Of a stretch of DNA of 64,000 nt, positions 35,070-45,545 are shown in pieces. The DNA is from Jaltomata sinuosa (lineage: Eukaryota; Streptophyta; Magnoliopsida; Solanales; Solanaceae): the NCBI GenBank assembly GCA_003996215.1, contig QJPP01000052.1, forward strand, positions 868,001 through 932,000, given 5' to 3'. How positions within the stretch are numbered: the first letter of the stretch is position 1; every line of letters begins with the position of its first letter. The notes under the pieces were generated by a model. The model did not search any database. It was not told the DNA's origin and worked only from the letters and a program-made list of their open reading frames with translations. Made by a program: the position numbers and the translations under genes.

Positions 35070-35258
35070 TCAGGTTTTTGAGTCCTAGGATGTATGAAAG
35101 CCGCATTGAGTAGATTCTCTTTCATGTGTATGAAAAGCGCTACAAATATGAGAGGGAAGCTATGGGTGTCATAAAAAACTTCACTTCTTTATGATCACAT
35201 CGTGCAATAGAGCTTAACACTAATGTTCCTCTAATCCTTATCTTGTATGTTTCAGATT

Positions 35259-36460
35259 ATGCCTTCTCGACATGCTATGCCTCCCTGAGATGCTCAGAAT
35301 GTTGCTCTTCCCATTCCGGTCCCCGATGTCAGGAATGACGAGTTCAAAAATAACATCCATTTGCTAGCCCAGACATTGGCCACCCAGGACAATTAATAGG
35401 CTCCTGCCCCAGTCCACCCTCAAGGTGGGGTAGCGGCTCGAGTTCGTGACTTCATCCAGATGAACCCACCTGAATTTTGGGGTTTGAAAGTGAGTGAGGA
35501 CCCGCTCAACTTTATTGAGGAAGTGAAGAATATCTTCTATGTTACACAAGTGGTTAGGGTATATTGTGTTGAACTTGCATCCTGTCAACTCAAGGATATA
35601 GATCATATTTGGTTCACACAATGAAAGGAGGCTAGGGTAACTTACGCGGTCCCCATGACTTGGGAGTGTTTGGAGAGGGCCTTCCTTGATAGGTTATTTC
35701 CCAGAGAGTTGAGGCAAGCGAAGGTGAAGGACTTTTTGAACTTAAGACAGGGGTCGATATCGGTTCAAGAGTATAGTCTGAAGATCACTCAGTTGTCTAT
35801 ATATGCTCCCTCCATGGTAGCGGACCCGCATGATCAAATGAGCAAGTTCATCTACGGTATTTTTGATATGGTGAAGAAAGAGTGTAGTTCTACTTTTCTA
35901 TTGAGTGATATGAACATTTCTTTACTTATGACTCATGCCCAACAGATTGAGTTTGACAAGCTAAGGGAGATGGCAAGGGAGAACAAGAGAACTAGATCTA
36001 AGGGATCATGTTTTGGTCATCATAGGTGCAGAGGTGGACATCACTCTTCTTTCTAGAAGAAGTCATTAGGATTTGTACATTCTTCTGCTAGTGCTCCTAC
36101 CCAGGCTCAGAGGGCTCATCATGATCAGGGTGGTAGAGGGCCTGGTTCTTATTCCCAGTCTCAGGGAAGTGTTGCTAAGGGACCTTACCATCATAGTTGC
36201 AGCAAGTGTGCGAAGAATCAATCGGGAGAGTGTCATTTGGGCACAGGTGCATGCTTTAGGTGCAGACAGGCTGGACACTTGATTAGAGATTGCCCTTCAG
36301 CTAATAAGGGGAAGGGAGGTGGTAGAACTAAGTCTACCCTAGCAACTTCAGGAGGTAGACCAGCCTAGCTGGGCACAACTTTTAGTTCTGCTGGTCAATG
36401 CCAGAACCACATTTATGCTATTTCCTCTCGTCAGGATCAGGAGGGTTCCCCAGATGTTGT
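35259..36460 (+). pseudogene. Gag of T2 with zinc knuckle
   Basis: Begins MPSRHAMPP, stop (TGA), DAQNVALPIPVPDVRNDEF. In-frame stops also fall in the QxNQ stretch at about 35395. The core is clear: ARVRDFIQMNPPEFWGLKV, LASCQLKDIDHIWFTQ, MTWECLERAFLDRLFPRELR, FLNLRQGSISVQEYSLKITQ and MTHAQQIEFDKLREMAREN (35655-36056). The zinc part is CSKCAKNQSGEC then CFRCRQAGHLIRDC, an intact CCHC knuckle (36195-36295). It has the same layout as T1b gag, with fewer lesions. Confidence 0.88.
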
Positions 36461-37074
36461 TACTAGTATGTTTAAAGTCTTCTTTTTCAATGTGTATGCT
36501 TTGTTGGACCCTAGTGCTTCCTTATATTTTGTGACCCCTTATGTAGCATGCAAGTTCAAAGTTTGTTCTGAATTGCTTTTATAACCCTTTTGTGTTTCTA
36601 CTCCTGTTGGTGAGTCAGTCTTAGCTAAAAGAATCTACCAAAATTTCCCTATCTCAGTCCTTCATAGGGTCACTTCAGATTATCTAGTAGTGTTGGAGAT
36701 GACTGATTTTGATGTCATTCTTGGTATGGATTGGTTGTATGCATGTTATGCTTCTGTTGATTGTCGTACTCGAGTTGTCAGTTTCAAGTTTCCAAATGAG
36801 CCCATTTTAGAATGGCAAGGTAGTCCCCCTTCCCCAAAAGGTCGCTTCATGTCTCATCTTAAGGCTAGAAAGATTATTTTAATGGTGTATGTTTATCACA
36901 TAGTGTGGATTATGGCCATGGAGTCCGAAACCCCATCCCTTCAGTCTGTTCCCATTATGAATGAGTTTCCAGGAGTGTTTCATGATGATTTGCCCAGAGT
37001 CCCTCCCGAGCGGGAGATTGACTTTGGGATAGATCTTCACCCATATATGAATCTTATCTCTATTCCTCCCTAAA
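36461..37074 (+). pseudogene. Protease domain of T2 pol
   Basis: FFFNVYALLDPSASLYFVTP keeps the catalytic Asp of the D(P/S)GA motif, with Ser for Gly. A stop occurs at 36581-36583 (LLL stop PFCVSTP). Then comes MTDFDVILGMDWLYACYASV, the usual end FPNEPILEWQG and the linker NEFPGVFHDDLPRVPPERE IDFGIDL leading into RT. The frame closes at 37072-37074, where a stop replaces the start of RT. Confidence 0.85.
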
Positions 37075-37850
37075 AAATGGCTCCCATGGAACTTAAAGAG
37101 TTTAAAGATCGCTGAAGGGTCTTCTTGATAAAGGTTTCATCAGGCCTAGCATTTCTCCACGGGGTGCCCCAGTTTTATTTGTTCAAAAGAAAGATGGTTC
37201 TCTTATAATATGTATTGACTACCGTCAGTTGAATAAGGTCACAATCAAGAATAAATATCCTAATCCTAGAATTGATGACTTGTTCGATCAGCTTTAGGGT
37301 GCTAGTTTCTTCTCCAAGATCGACCTTAGATTCAGTTATCAACAACTTCGTGTTAGAGAGTGTTATATTCCAAAGACAGCCTTCAGGACTCGGTATGGTC
37401 ATTATGAGTTTGTTGTTATGTCTTTTGGTATAACAAATGCTCCTGCAGCTTTTATGGATTTGATGAACTACATGTTCAAGCAATAGTTGGATTCATTTAT
37501 GATTGTGTTCATTGATAATATCCTCATTTACTCTCAGAGTGAGGAGGATCATGCTGACCACTTGAGGGTTGTGTTCCAAACTCTCAAGGATAGATAGTTG
37601 TTTGCTAAGTTTAGCAAGTGTGAGTTCTGGATGCAGTCAGTTGCCTTTATGGGTCATATTGTGACTAGTGATGGTATGCGAGTTGATTCTCAAAAGATAG
37701 AGGCAGTAAAGAACTGGCCTAGACCCACTTCCCCGTCTGTTGTTAGGAGATTTTTGGGTTTGGCTGGCTACTATAGGAGGTTTGTGGAGGGATTTTGTTC
37801 CATTACTGCCCCTTTGACCTGATTGACTCAGAAGAAGGTAAAATTTTAGT
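37075..37850 (+). pseudogene. Reverse transcriptase of T2 pol
   Basis: One base is missing near 37113 (GATCGCTG for GATCAGCTG), after which the frame reads LKGLLDKGFIRPSISPRGAP, VLFVQKKDGSLIICIDYRQL, NKYPNPRIDDLFDQL and YEFVVMSFGITNAPAAFMDL. The catalytic pair is altered: FIDNILIYS for the usual F(V/I)DDIL, so the second Asp is Asn. Stops at about 37296, 37484 and 37597. The connection part with MGHIVTSDGMRVDSQKIEAV and FLGLAGYYRRFVEGF is clean. No polymerase could be made. Confidence 0.87.
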
Positions 37851-37858
37851 GGTACGAC

Positions 37859-38572
37859 TTGTGTGAGAATAACTTTCAGCAATTGAAGACTAGATTGACC
37901 ACAACTCCAGTGTTAGCTCTACCCGAGGGCCTAGATGATTTTTTTGTGTATTGTGATGCTTCTAGGATTGGTTTAGGTTGTATTCTGATCCAGCGTGGTA
38001 AGGTGATTGCTTATTCTTTGAGACATCTTAATCCTCATGAGAAGAACTATCCTACTCATGATCTTGAGTTGATAGCTGTGGTCTTTGCTTTGAAGATTTG
38101 GAGACACTACTTGTATGGGGTGCATGTGGATGTATTCACCGCTAATAAGAGACTTCAATATGTGTTCACTCTGAAGGAATTGAATTTTCATCAAAGGAGA
38201 TGGCTCGAGCTCCTTAAGGATTATGATATGAGTGTGCTTTACCATCCGGGTAAGGCCAATGTCATGGCGGATGCTTTGAGTAGGCTGTCCATAGGAAGTG
38301 TGTCTTCTATTGATGATTGGAAGAAGGGATTGGTTAAGGAGGTTCATAGTCTAGCTCAGTTGGGTGTTCGTCTTATGGACTCGACAAAAGGTGGTGTGAT
38401 TGTACAAAATGGTGTTGAATCATCTTTGGTAGCTGAGGTGAAGGCTAAGCAAGACAAGGTTCCCATTTTACTTCAGCTTAAGGTGCAGTTCATCAGCAGT
38501 GGGTGGAGGTTTTCTCCCAAGGGGGAGATAGTGTGCTTCATTATTAGGGTCGCTTATGTATGCCAGATGTAG
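37859..38572 (+). pseudogene. RNase H and tether of T2 pol
   Basis: An open stretch of 237 codons: LPEGLDDFFVYCDASRIGLG with the first catalytic Asp, HEKNYPTHDLELIAVVFALK with the Glu, but FTANKRLQYVF where FTDHKSLQ is expected, so the third Asp is lost. It is followed by ELNFHQRRWLELLKDYDMSV, HPGKANVMADALSRLSIGS and the linker to integrase, ending KGEIVCFIIRVAYVCQM. Length and order are normal. Confidence 0.87.
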
Positions 38573-39870
38573 ATGGTTTAAGACAACATATTCCGATTGA
38601 GGCTCATAGTTCTAGATATTCCATCCACCCTTGTGCCACTAAGATGTACCATGATCTATGGGAAGTCTTCTGGTTGAATGGTATGAAGAGGGACATAGCC
38701 GGGTTTGTGGCTAAGTGTCCCAACTATCAACAAGTAAAGGTGGAGCATCAAAGGCCGGGTGGAATGATTCAAGATATTCACCTTCCCACTTGGAAATGGG
38801 AAGGAATCAATATGGACTTTAATACGGGTTTGCCTCATAATCGAAGGCAACATGATTCCATTTTTGTGATTGTCGACCGGATGACCAAGTCATCCCACTT
38901 CTTGGATGTTAAGACTACTGATTCAATAGACGATTATGCCAGACTCTACATCCGGGAGGTAGTTCGATTACATGGTGTTCCCTTGTCTATCATTTTTGAT
39001 AGAGGTCCTAAGTTTCCATCTCAGTTTTAGAGGTCGTTTTAGAAAGGTCTTTGTTCCCAGATGAAGCTTAGCACAACTTTTCACCCTCAGACAGACGGCC
39101 AGGTAGAGTGTACTATTCAGACTTTGGAGGATATGTTGAGAGCGTGTGTGATTGATTTCAAAGGAAATTGGGATTATCACTTACCTCTTATCGAGTTTGC
39201 CTACAATAACAGCTTTCACTCTAGCATCCAGATGGCTCCATATAAGGCACTTTATGGACGGAGGTGTAGATCTCCCATTGGTTGGTTTGAAGAAGGTGAG
39301 GTATCCTTGATTGGTCTAGATACGATTCATGAGACTATGGAGAAGGTTCAGCTTAATAGGGAAAGGTTCAAGACCGGTCAGACTCGACATAAATCTTATG
39401 CAAATGTGAGAAGAAGGGAGTTGGAATTTGAAGTTGATGATTGGGTTTTCCTAAAGGTGTCAACCATGAAGGGTGTAATAAGGTTTGGCAAGAAAGGAAA
39501 GCTTAGTCCCCATTTTATAGGTCCTTATCGGATTTTGAGGAGACTTGGTAGCGTTGCGTATGAGTTGGAGTTGCCAACAGAGTTGGAAGCGGTTCATATA
39601 GTCTTCCATGTTTCCTTGTTGAATAACTGTGTTGGTTATCCGACCTTGATTGTTCCCTTGGAGGAAGTGGGTGTGAAGGATAGTTTCACCTATGAGGAGG
39701 TTCTTGTGGAGATCATTGATCGACAGATTTGGAGGTTGAGGAACAAAGAAGTCGCTTCGGTAAAAGTCCTTTGGAGGAATTATCCTGTAAATGGTGCTAC
39801 TTGGGAAACGGAAGAGGCCATGAAGGCCAAATATCCTCATCTCTTTCCTTCCGATTCAGTTCCAGCTTGA
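38560..39870 (+). pseudogene. Integrase of T2 pol with chromodomain-like tail
   Basis: Frame 38560-39030 carries the HHCC region (YSIHPCATKMYHDLWEVFWL, KCPNYQQVKVEHQRPGG, second Cys changed to Tyr), the first catalytic Asp (GINMDFNTGLP) and the second (SIIFDRGPKF). Two TAG codons (39028-39030, 39040-39042) replace Trp and Gln of the usual FWRSFQ. From 39061: STTFHPQTDGQVECTIQTLE with the Glu, AYNNSFHSSIQMAPYKALYG, IGPYRILRRLGSVAYELEL, HIVFHVSLLNN and the tail DSFTYEEVLVEIIDRQIWRL...VKVLWRNYPVNGATWETEEA, ending at 39870. The enzyme would insert the DNA copy. Confidence 0.88.
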
Positions 39871-40089
39871 GGTACTAGTTTCCTCCTTAGTATTTCCTTA
39901 TGATTCGGTTCCACTAGTTCCTCTCATGATTAGAGCATGAATCCATGTTTTATGAAGTTAGTTTATCATGTTTTCAAGTTGAGAAGTTCAGTTTTCATGT
40001 TTACGCCTTGATTTCCTGGTTTTGATAGCTGGTTGGGTTGTTTTCTCTTCAGTTTTCCTTGTTTAGTCTTCATTCGAGGACGAATAATC

Positions 40090-40104
40090 CCAAGGCGGTG
40101 ATAT
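40090..40104 (+). other. Polypurine tract of T2
   Basis: CAAGGCGGTGATAT before the LTR start; the T1a copy has AAGGGGGAGATAT, so the tract is interrupted by CG here. Confidence 0.55.
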
Positions 40105-41577
40105 TGTAACACCTTGGAAATCAAACAAGCTATCTAAGTTGAAATCCCAGAAAAATTTCATGTTTCAGGAATGACGGGTCCAAACCACGGACTGTGGTTC
40201 GAACCACGTGTCATGGAATGGAGTTGTGATTTCTCTTCTGTTGAATCATCCTCTGGTCTAGGACCACGAGTTTGTTCTACGTACTGTGCTCAAACCATGG
40301 GTCCATCATGTCCACTCGTGGAACCTAGATATGAGGGGTAACTATCCCCCAGGAATCACGAGTTAGTCTACGGCTCATCGTCTGAACGACGGGTCCATCC
40401 TGTGACTCGTGGAACCTGAGTCAGAGAAGTCCAGGTTTCCCGGAACTACGGTTCAAGTCTACGGTGCGTCATTCATTCTACCGGTCTATCTTGTTGACCC
40501 TTAGAAGTGCTTTTGCAGCCTGAAGCTTCTGTCAGGAACCACGAGTGGAACCACGAGTGGAACCACGGGTCGTGGTTAAAACGACGACCTGTAGAACTGA
40601 CCCGTGGTCCCTGAAACTGACCATTTTCCAGATTTTTCTTAAATATGTCCTAGGGGTATTTTAGTCATTACCCACCCTTTTAACTCCTAAATGATGTTGT
40701 TTTGGCTATTTCAAGTAGGGTTTTCACCCTCATTAGGCTTAGTCCCTTCTCATTACCTCATTTATCTCTCAAAAAGGGAAAGAACTCTCTCAAGCTCAAG
40801 GTTTCAAGCTCCAAGTCCAAGCCTCCTAAGTCTTTCCAATTCAAGTGAGTTATCTTCAATCAAGGTATATGGGTAATCAACAATGGGTTGCTTTCAAACT
40901 TGTGCCCAAAACCCCTAATACAAATTTTTATTTCATGAATCTCCAAACTAGGGATCTTATTCAATTCTTATGGGTGTTGCTAAATATGATCTTTTCATAA
41001 TTTGATTATGAAATTACTACTAAATTACATGATTTTACATGGGTTTTTACATATGAACACCTATTTCATGAGTTGAAGTTTAATCATGGTGATTCCTACA
41101 TGCATGAAGTTGATTTAAGCAAAATTGGATTTGATGGTATGTTTTTCATGGATTCCCAAGCACGTGCATGCCTAGTTCCTATGTTCTATGAAAATATATG
41201 TATTGTGAAATTGAACTAGAGCCATGCAAATTTTTACAAGTCACGAAGTATGTAAATTTCACAAGTTATGAAGTATTATGCAAGATAAGACACCAGATGT
41301 TCCATCAATGCTCATGAATCAATTTCTAAGCCCTCATTCATGAGTAGTATGACTATCCGGGTATGAACACGTTATGAACAAGTTTGGCATAAGATATGTC
41401 ATATGTATATGAGCTCATGTTATATGTTTTGGGACTAGTATTTAGCACCGATAGACGAGGGTTCAGATAACCCAAGTCTAAAACTACGTTACCACCGTAG
41501 GTTGCCCTCTATGGCTTATCATGACAGGATCCTGGTATGACATGGTTCTAACTTTGGCCGGTTAGGACAACTCTTTT
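40105..41577 (+). repeat. 3' LTR of T2, truncated after 1473 bp
   Basis: Starts TGTAACACCTTGG and follows the 5' LTR as far as GGACAACTCTTTT (matching 34366-34378). It then jumps to N1 LTR sequence, so the last 660 or so bases are deleted. It includes its own CCACG array (40180-40620) and a small extra direct repeat AACCACGAGTGG near 40539 and 40551. Confidence 0.87.
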
Positions 41578-41620
41578 AGTAGTGGGCAAAAATGCATAAA
41601 TGACCAGAAGGATCATTACA
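41578..41620 (-). repeat. Remaining start of the N1 3' LTR
   Basis: The minus strand reads TGTAATGATCCTTCTGGTCA from 41620. Only 43 bases are left, of which the outer 8 may be filler at the deletion joint. Confidence 0.75.
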
Positions 41621-43013
41621 TCATCCACTACTAAAAAGACTTTCATCACCGAAAGTCAGGAAAGAAGGAATCACTAGAGATCTAAGAACATTAGATACGA
41701 AGCCCGCAGTACTCTCTCGGACAACCCGAGTAACCTTCTTGACTGGACGACACACAACAGAATAGAACCCAAGAAAACAACCAAGCTTTAACTCCTTGCT
41801 AGCCGAGCTAGAATACAACTCTAAGCTCCAAAACTCCAAAGGCCTGCAAACCCAAACTAAACCTCGAGAATCTTAATCGAAAAGAACCGACATAACACAA
41901 AAATAAGAGAACTAAGGCGATCAACACACAACGCTCAAATCCTTGAAAGTATAACCATGTTTACTAGAAAGCCATCAACCCAAAACTCTAACTCATGACC
42001 CCGTTGATTCACAAAGCCCTTTTATTTTGAACCGAATCTTATTGCACCACAAACATGATGCTGCATATAAGTAAAACACTCAAACCACCCTTGAAATATC
42101 AGCTGAAACACCAGAGATTCATAGTTCCCGCTTATACTCCACCATGAATGAAGTCACCCTTTTTACTAAAACTCTTTCTAAGACAACCTATAGCCTACTA
42201 TCCTTTGACATCCAAAACACTAACCAAAAGCACATACTCAAAACTGTAGTAGTTTTACCCCAACTGACCACCAACTAATGGACGAATACCTTTTCTAACA
42301 TTGAACTCGATAACTTAACCCAATTGAATAACCCATCTGAATCCGACTGAAATTTCTCACCAAGGTTACGAAAGGCATGTATGAATACCCTCTATTGACA
42401 GAGAAATTTCCAAACTGCAGAATGAACCCAACCACGTTTAACTGGGCCAAGTCTAAATCAACTAGAAGCCAATAAAATAGGGCAACCTGCCTAACAGACC
42501 CAAACCAAAACCAAAACCTTGCAAGAAGTGTGGTAATCCTACCACAAAGTCCATAATCATCAGCTAAGCTCCCAACTCTAAGAAACACTGTTGCTACTCC
42601 TAATACTCGAATGCTATTCAGATTTGAAATCATCTTACAAAGCTCACCTCAAGAGGAGGTCCACCATGCCAAGAATGTCAAGTCAAAACACCCCGTAGGC
42701 AAAGGAAAGGATGTATGAAGTCCAAGGCCACCGTATAGCTATAGAAATTTTGCATATCCCCTCAACTCACCTTTTTGTCTCAAATCAACCGCTCTACTGC
42801 ATCAGCACACAAACCACCAACTATGAAGCATACAACATACCAAACTTCTAGTCCATACTAGTCAAGACTAACCAACACTGGAAACCCACATAAAAGACAA
42901 CCCTTGAAGAATTAACTAATCAATCTTTCAAACTCTCGTCAAATGAAAGTGACCATTAGTCTCAAAGTACAATTTGAATGCAAAGTATTCTCGCCGATCT
43001 TGATCTACACAAC
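41621..43013 (-). pseudogene. 3' internal region of N1, decayed integrase
   Basis: Homologous to 22816-24151 (plus). The frame at 41621-41839 includes CRPVKKVTRVVRESTAGFV and ends SFLTFGDESLFSSG, a decayed chromodomain-like tail followed by the conserved 3' leader. The 112-codon frame at 42295-42633 has no recognisable motif and is probably chance. The TTTAGTAGTGGATGA before the LTR is the presumed polypurine tract. Confidence 0.6.
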
Positions 43014-44412
43014 TGATAAGTTGGTATTCTACCTACTTATTTAGCCTTTAATCTCATGCTTTTGCTAGTTTAGAGTGAATAAATAGTAGATTTGACACAT
43101 ATTTCTTCTATTTTACAGGTTTTTGTGTTTTAGAAGTAATTAGTGCAAAATCAGATGAAAACAAGTCAAATTGGAGGAAATTCTGAAATTTTGGGCAACT
43201 CAATAATGCAATCGTGCTGCATGAGCACCAATGGCACTTAAGGCAGAGGACTGGCTTAAGCGTGATAGCGGTGAGATGGCGCAATAGCACTACAGAAAAA
43301 AGTGGTCAATGCAAGTCAAAGACAAGGGCGTGATCGCGCTAAAGCAACGTGATGGTGCTGACCAATGTTAGCTTCTTGAAGGCGATAACACTGCATTAGC
43401 GCGATAGCGCTTCACAGTACCTGAATGAGAAAAATAGGTAGAAATGACATTTCACCCTTGTGGAAACCCCAATTGATACAAAAGACTCCTCATCCATTTT
43501 GGGACATATCTTTGGCTATTTTCAGAACTTTTAAGCAAGTTTGGGAGCAAGGTTCATCAACCAACACCATAGGAGTGAAGATTTGGATGCTTTTTATTGT
43601 AAATTTTGAGATTCCATTCTTCAACTCTTGTTCTTAATTGCTATTTATTTGGTGTGTTTGTTGACTTGAGATTTTGGGTTTGTATTAGAGATAATACTTG
43701 TTGGGTTATTGAATTCATATATAGATTTTGTTCTTGTTTGATTATTTGGGTATATTGAATCCTCCATTGCTTGAATTTATGGTCAATGGTTGCAAACATT
43801 GACTTAGCTTGCTGATTTGGGTTTTTTCTCAAGAGAGAAACTCTTGAATTTGGGATGATTCACTAGTGGGTACTTGGGAATTCATCTGGATTGGAAGCTA
43901 GACATAGCTCACATCGCGGAATCTCCCATTTAAGGGCCCGAGCTAAAGATAAGATGACCTCCCCAAGTTATTTGGCTGGTTTATTGCTTACTCGTGTTAG
44001 TTTGAGAGAAAATACATGAGATATATGCTTGATTGGTCGAGAGACAGTTAGGCATACCTTTAGCCAAGACTACCTAGTTGTCAAGCGGGGTGCAAGTCTT
44101 GTGAATTGAATTCCCACTCCCAATTCTCCTTTGTTATCCTTGCTTGGTTAAAGCAAGGTGAAATCCATTGATAACTCTATTTTTTATTTGGTTTTCTTTA
44201 TTTTTAGTTGTAGTCTAAACCCCCCCTTTTAGATATCTTTTTCCTTTCTTGTTATTTGAACTTCAATAAGTTTCTTAGATTCGTTATTAGCTCGATCGCG
44301 ACTAAATTGTTCCCTTGGGTACGACCCTGGCACTCGTTGGGAATTATAATTTTTTTTGTACTACGCGATCGTCATGACCTCTTAATTGGAGAGAACTATT
44401 TGAGCGTTATAA
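43014..44412 (+). repeat. 5' LTR of the element at 43014 (1399 bp)
   Basis: Collinear with 48811-50187. Start TGATAAGTTGGTATTC. The end GTTATAA has lost the CA seen in the other copy (GTTATCA). It holds a word array at 43200-43425. Confidence 0.9.
43200..43425 (+). promoter_or_regulatory. U3 array of GCGATAGCGCT-type words
   Basis: Words such as GCGATAGCGC, CGTGATCGCGCTAAAGC and GCATTAGCGCGATAGCGC recur. The matching part of the 3' LTR (48995-49190) keeps more CG (CGCAATCGCGCTGC, AAGCGCGATGG), so this copy has lost CGs. Confidence 0.55.
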
Positions 44413-44416
44413 AAAA

Positions 44417-44434
44417 TGATGACATTGCCGGGGA
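44417..44434 (+). other. tRNA-Asp-like primer binding site, degraded
   Basis: TGATGACATTGCCGGGGA, compared with TGGCGCCGTTGCCGGGGA expected for tRNA-Asp; the 3' half is intact. Confidence 0.7.
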
Positions 44435-45545
44435 ATAATTTGACATATTCAGTTAGTTTAGAATTTGAGTTTACTTACTCTAGTTCAATTTTGTGAATAG
44501 TTGTTTTTATTTTGTTTATATTTTATTGTGTTGAATGATGCCATGGTATCTTATAGTGAGGATGTTAAGAATGAGGCAAACTTGAAGGTGGTGATGCCCA
44601 AATCCTACGTCAACCTTTGTTCGACCTTAATTTTGATTTAATAGATGAAAGTCAAAGTAATCAAGCTTTTGGAAGACATTGGAAGGATGGTGGATAAAGG
44701 TCTATCCGGTTTTGAGTTTATCGTGGAAAGAAGGCAAAGTGTCCTCCCTCACTTGAAGGCTAAAAAGTGTGACATACGAAATCAAGAGAATGGCCTTCTC
44801 ATGCTAAAACCTTCACCCTGGTAGTGCCACCAAAAAATTGATTCATGTTTGGGTCAAGGTTCAAATCTTCCAAGTGGAAATATCGATGGTGAGGTAGATG
44901 GCATCGTTCCGCAAAGTTATATTGTGCGCTTGATGGGAGGCAACTCATCATTTCAAAACTTGAAGGTTTACAATGTTTTTTTTTTCTTTGTTAGAGTAGC
45001 TTAGTTGTAGATTTTTAACTAATCCATAAAGTTTCAAATCTTTTTGAAGTTGTTTGGGAAGGTTGAGAAGTGGAGGCCTCATAAAAATCCAACCAAGAAC
45101 CAAAAAAGATACCAAAATGACATGCTAAATGGTGTGCGAACGCATATCTAAGTGTGTGCATCGCACATGCAAATGGATCCAAAGACAGTAAGGCAACCGA
45201 GAAGGTCAATATGTGCGAAATGGGTGCATTTGGCACCTTGAAATGTGCCTGACACATAAGCCACTGTACCCCAAAACAGTAAATTGCTAATAAAATAGCT
45301 AGATCATGCAGAGTAGGTGTATTTCGCACTTTGAAAAGTGCCCGTCGCACTAGCCATCATATGCTAAGACAGAGAGCTGCTAAAATCCTCCAGGAAACTG
45401 TACAACACAATCGCGCTATTACAGCACCGATTACGCTGAGGAAAATTTGTTAAGGTAGCACGATCGCATTAGCAGTAAATTAAAAGAAGAAGCTTTTCAG
45501 TTCTCCATATGTCCTCCAAGTTCATCAGGTACTTTGGATTGAAAA
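44435..45545 (+). other. 5' non-coding internal region with a second word array
   Basis: Broken frames only up to 45000. From 45120 to 45480 there is an array of GTGCGAAATGGGTGC / CGCAC words running into CAATCGCGCTATTACAGCACC, of the same kind as the LTR arrays. The minus-strand frame at 45015-45350 is a by-product of the array. Confidence 0.5.

Larger units (their letters stand above)
32914..41577 (+). mobile_element. T2: Ty3/gypsy chromovirus with near full-length gag-pol
   Basis: 5' LTR 32914-35052, degraded Met primer site, gag-pol 35259-39870, polypurine tract, and a 3' LTR (40105-41577) cut off after 1473 of about 2139 bases. The element sits in the 3' LTR of N1; its left flank GAATT is the target half, as the intact N1 LTR reads GAATTCTCC at 54406. 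The right duplication is lost with the deletion. The T2 and T1 LTRs both start TGTAACAC and share the CCACG word, so they are sister subfamilies. Confidence 0.88.

Noticed and set aside
42295..42633. 112-codon minus frame in N1 as an extra gene
   Set aside because: The homologous region at 23000-23400 on the plus strand does not keep this frame open, so it is not conserved.
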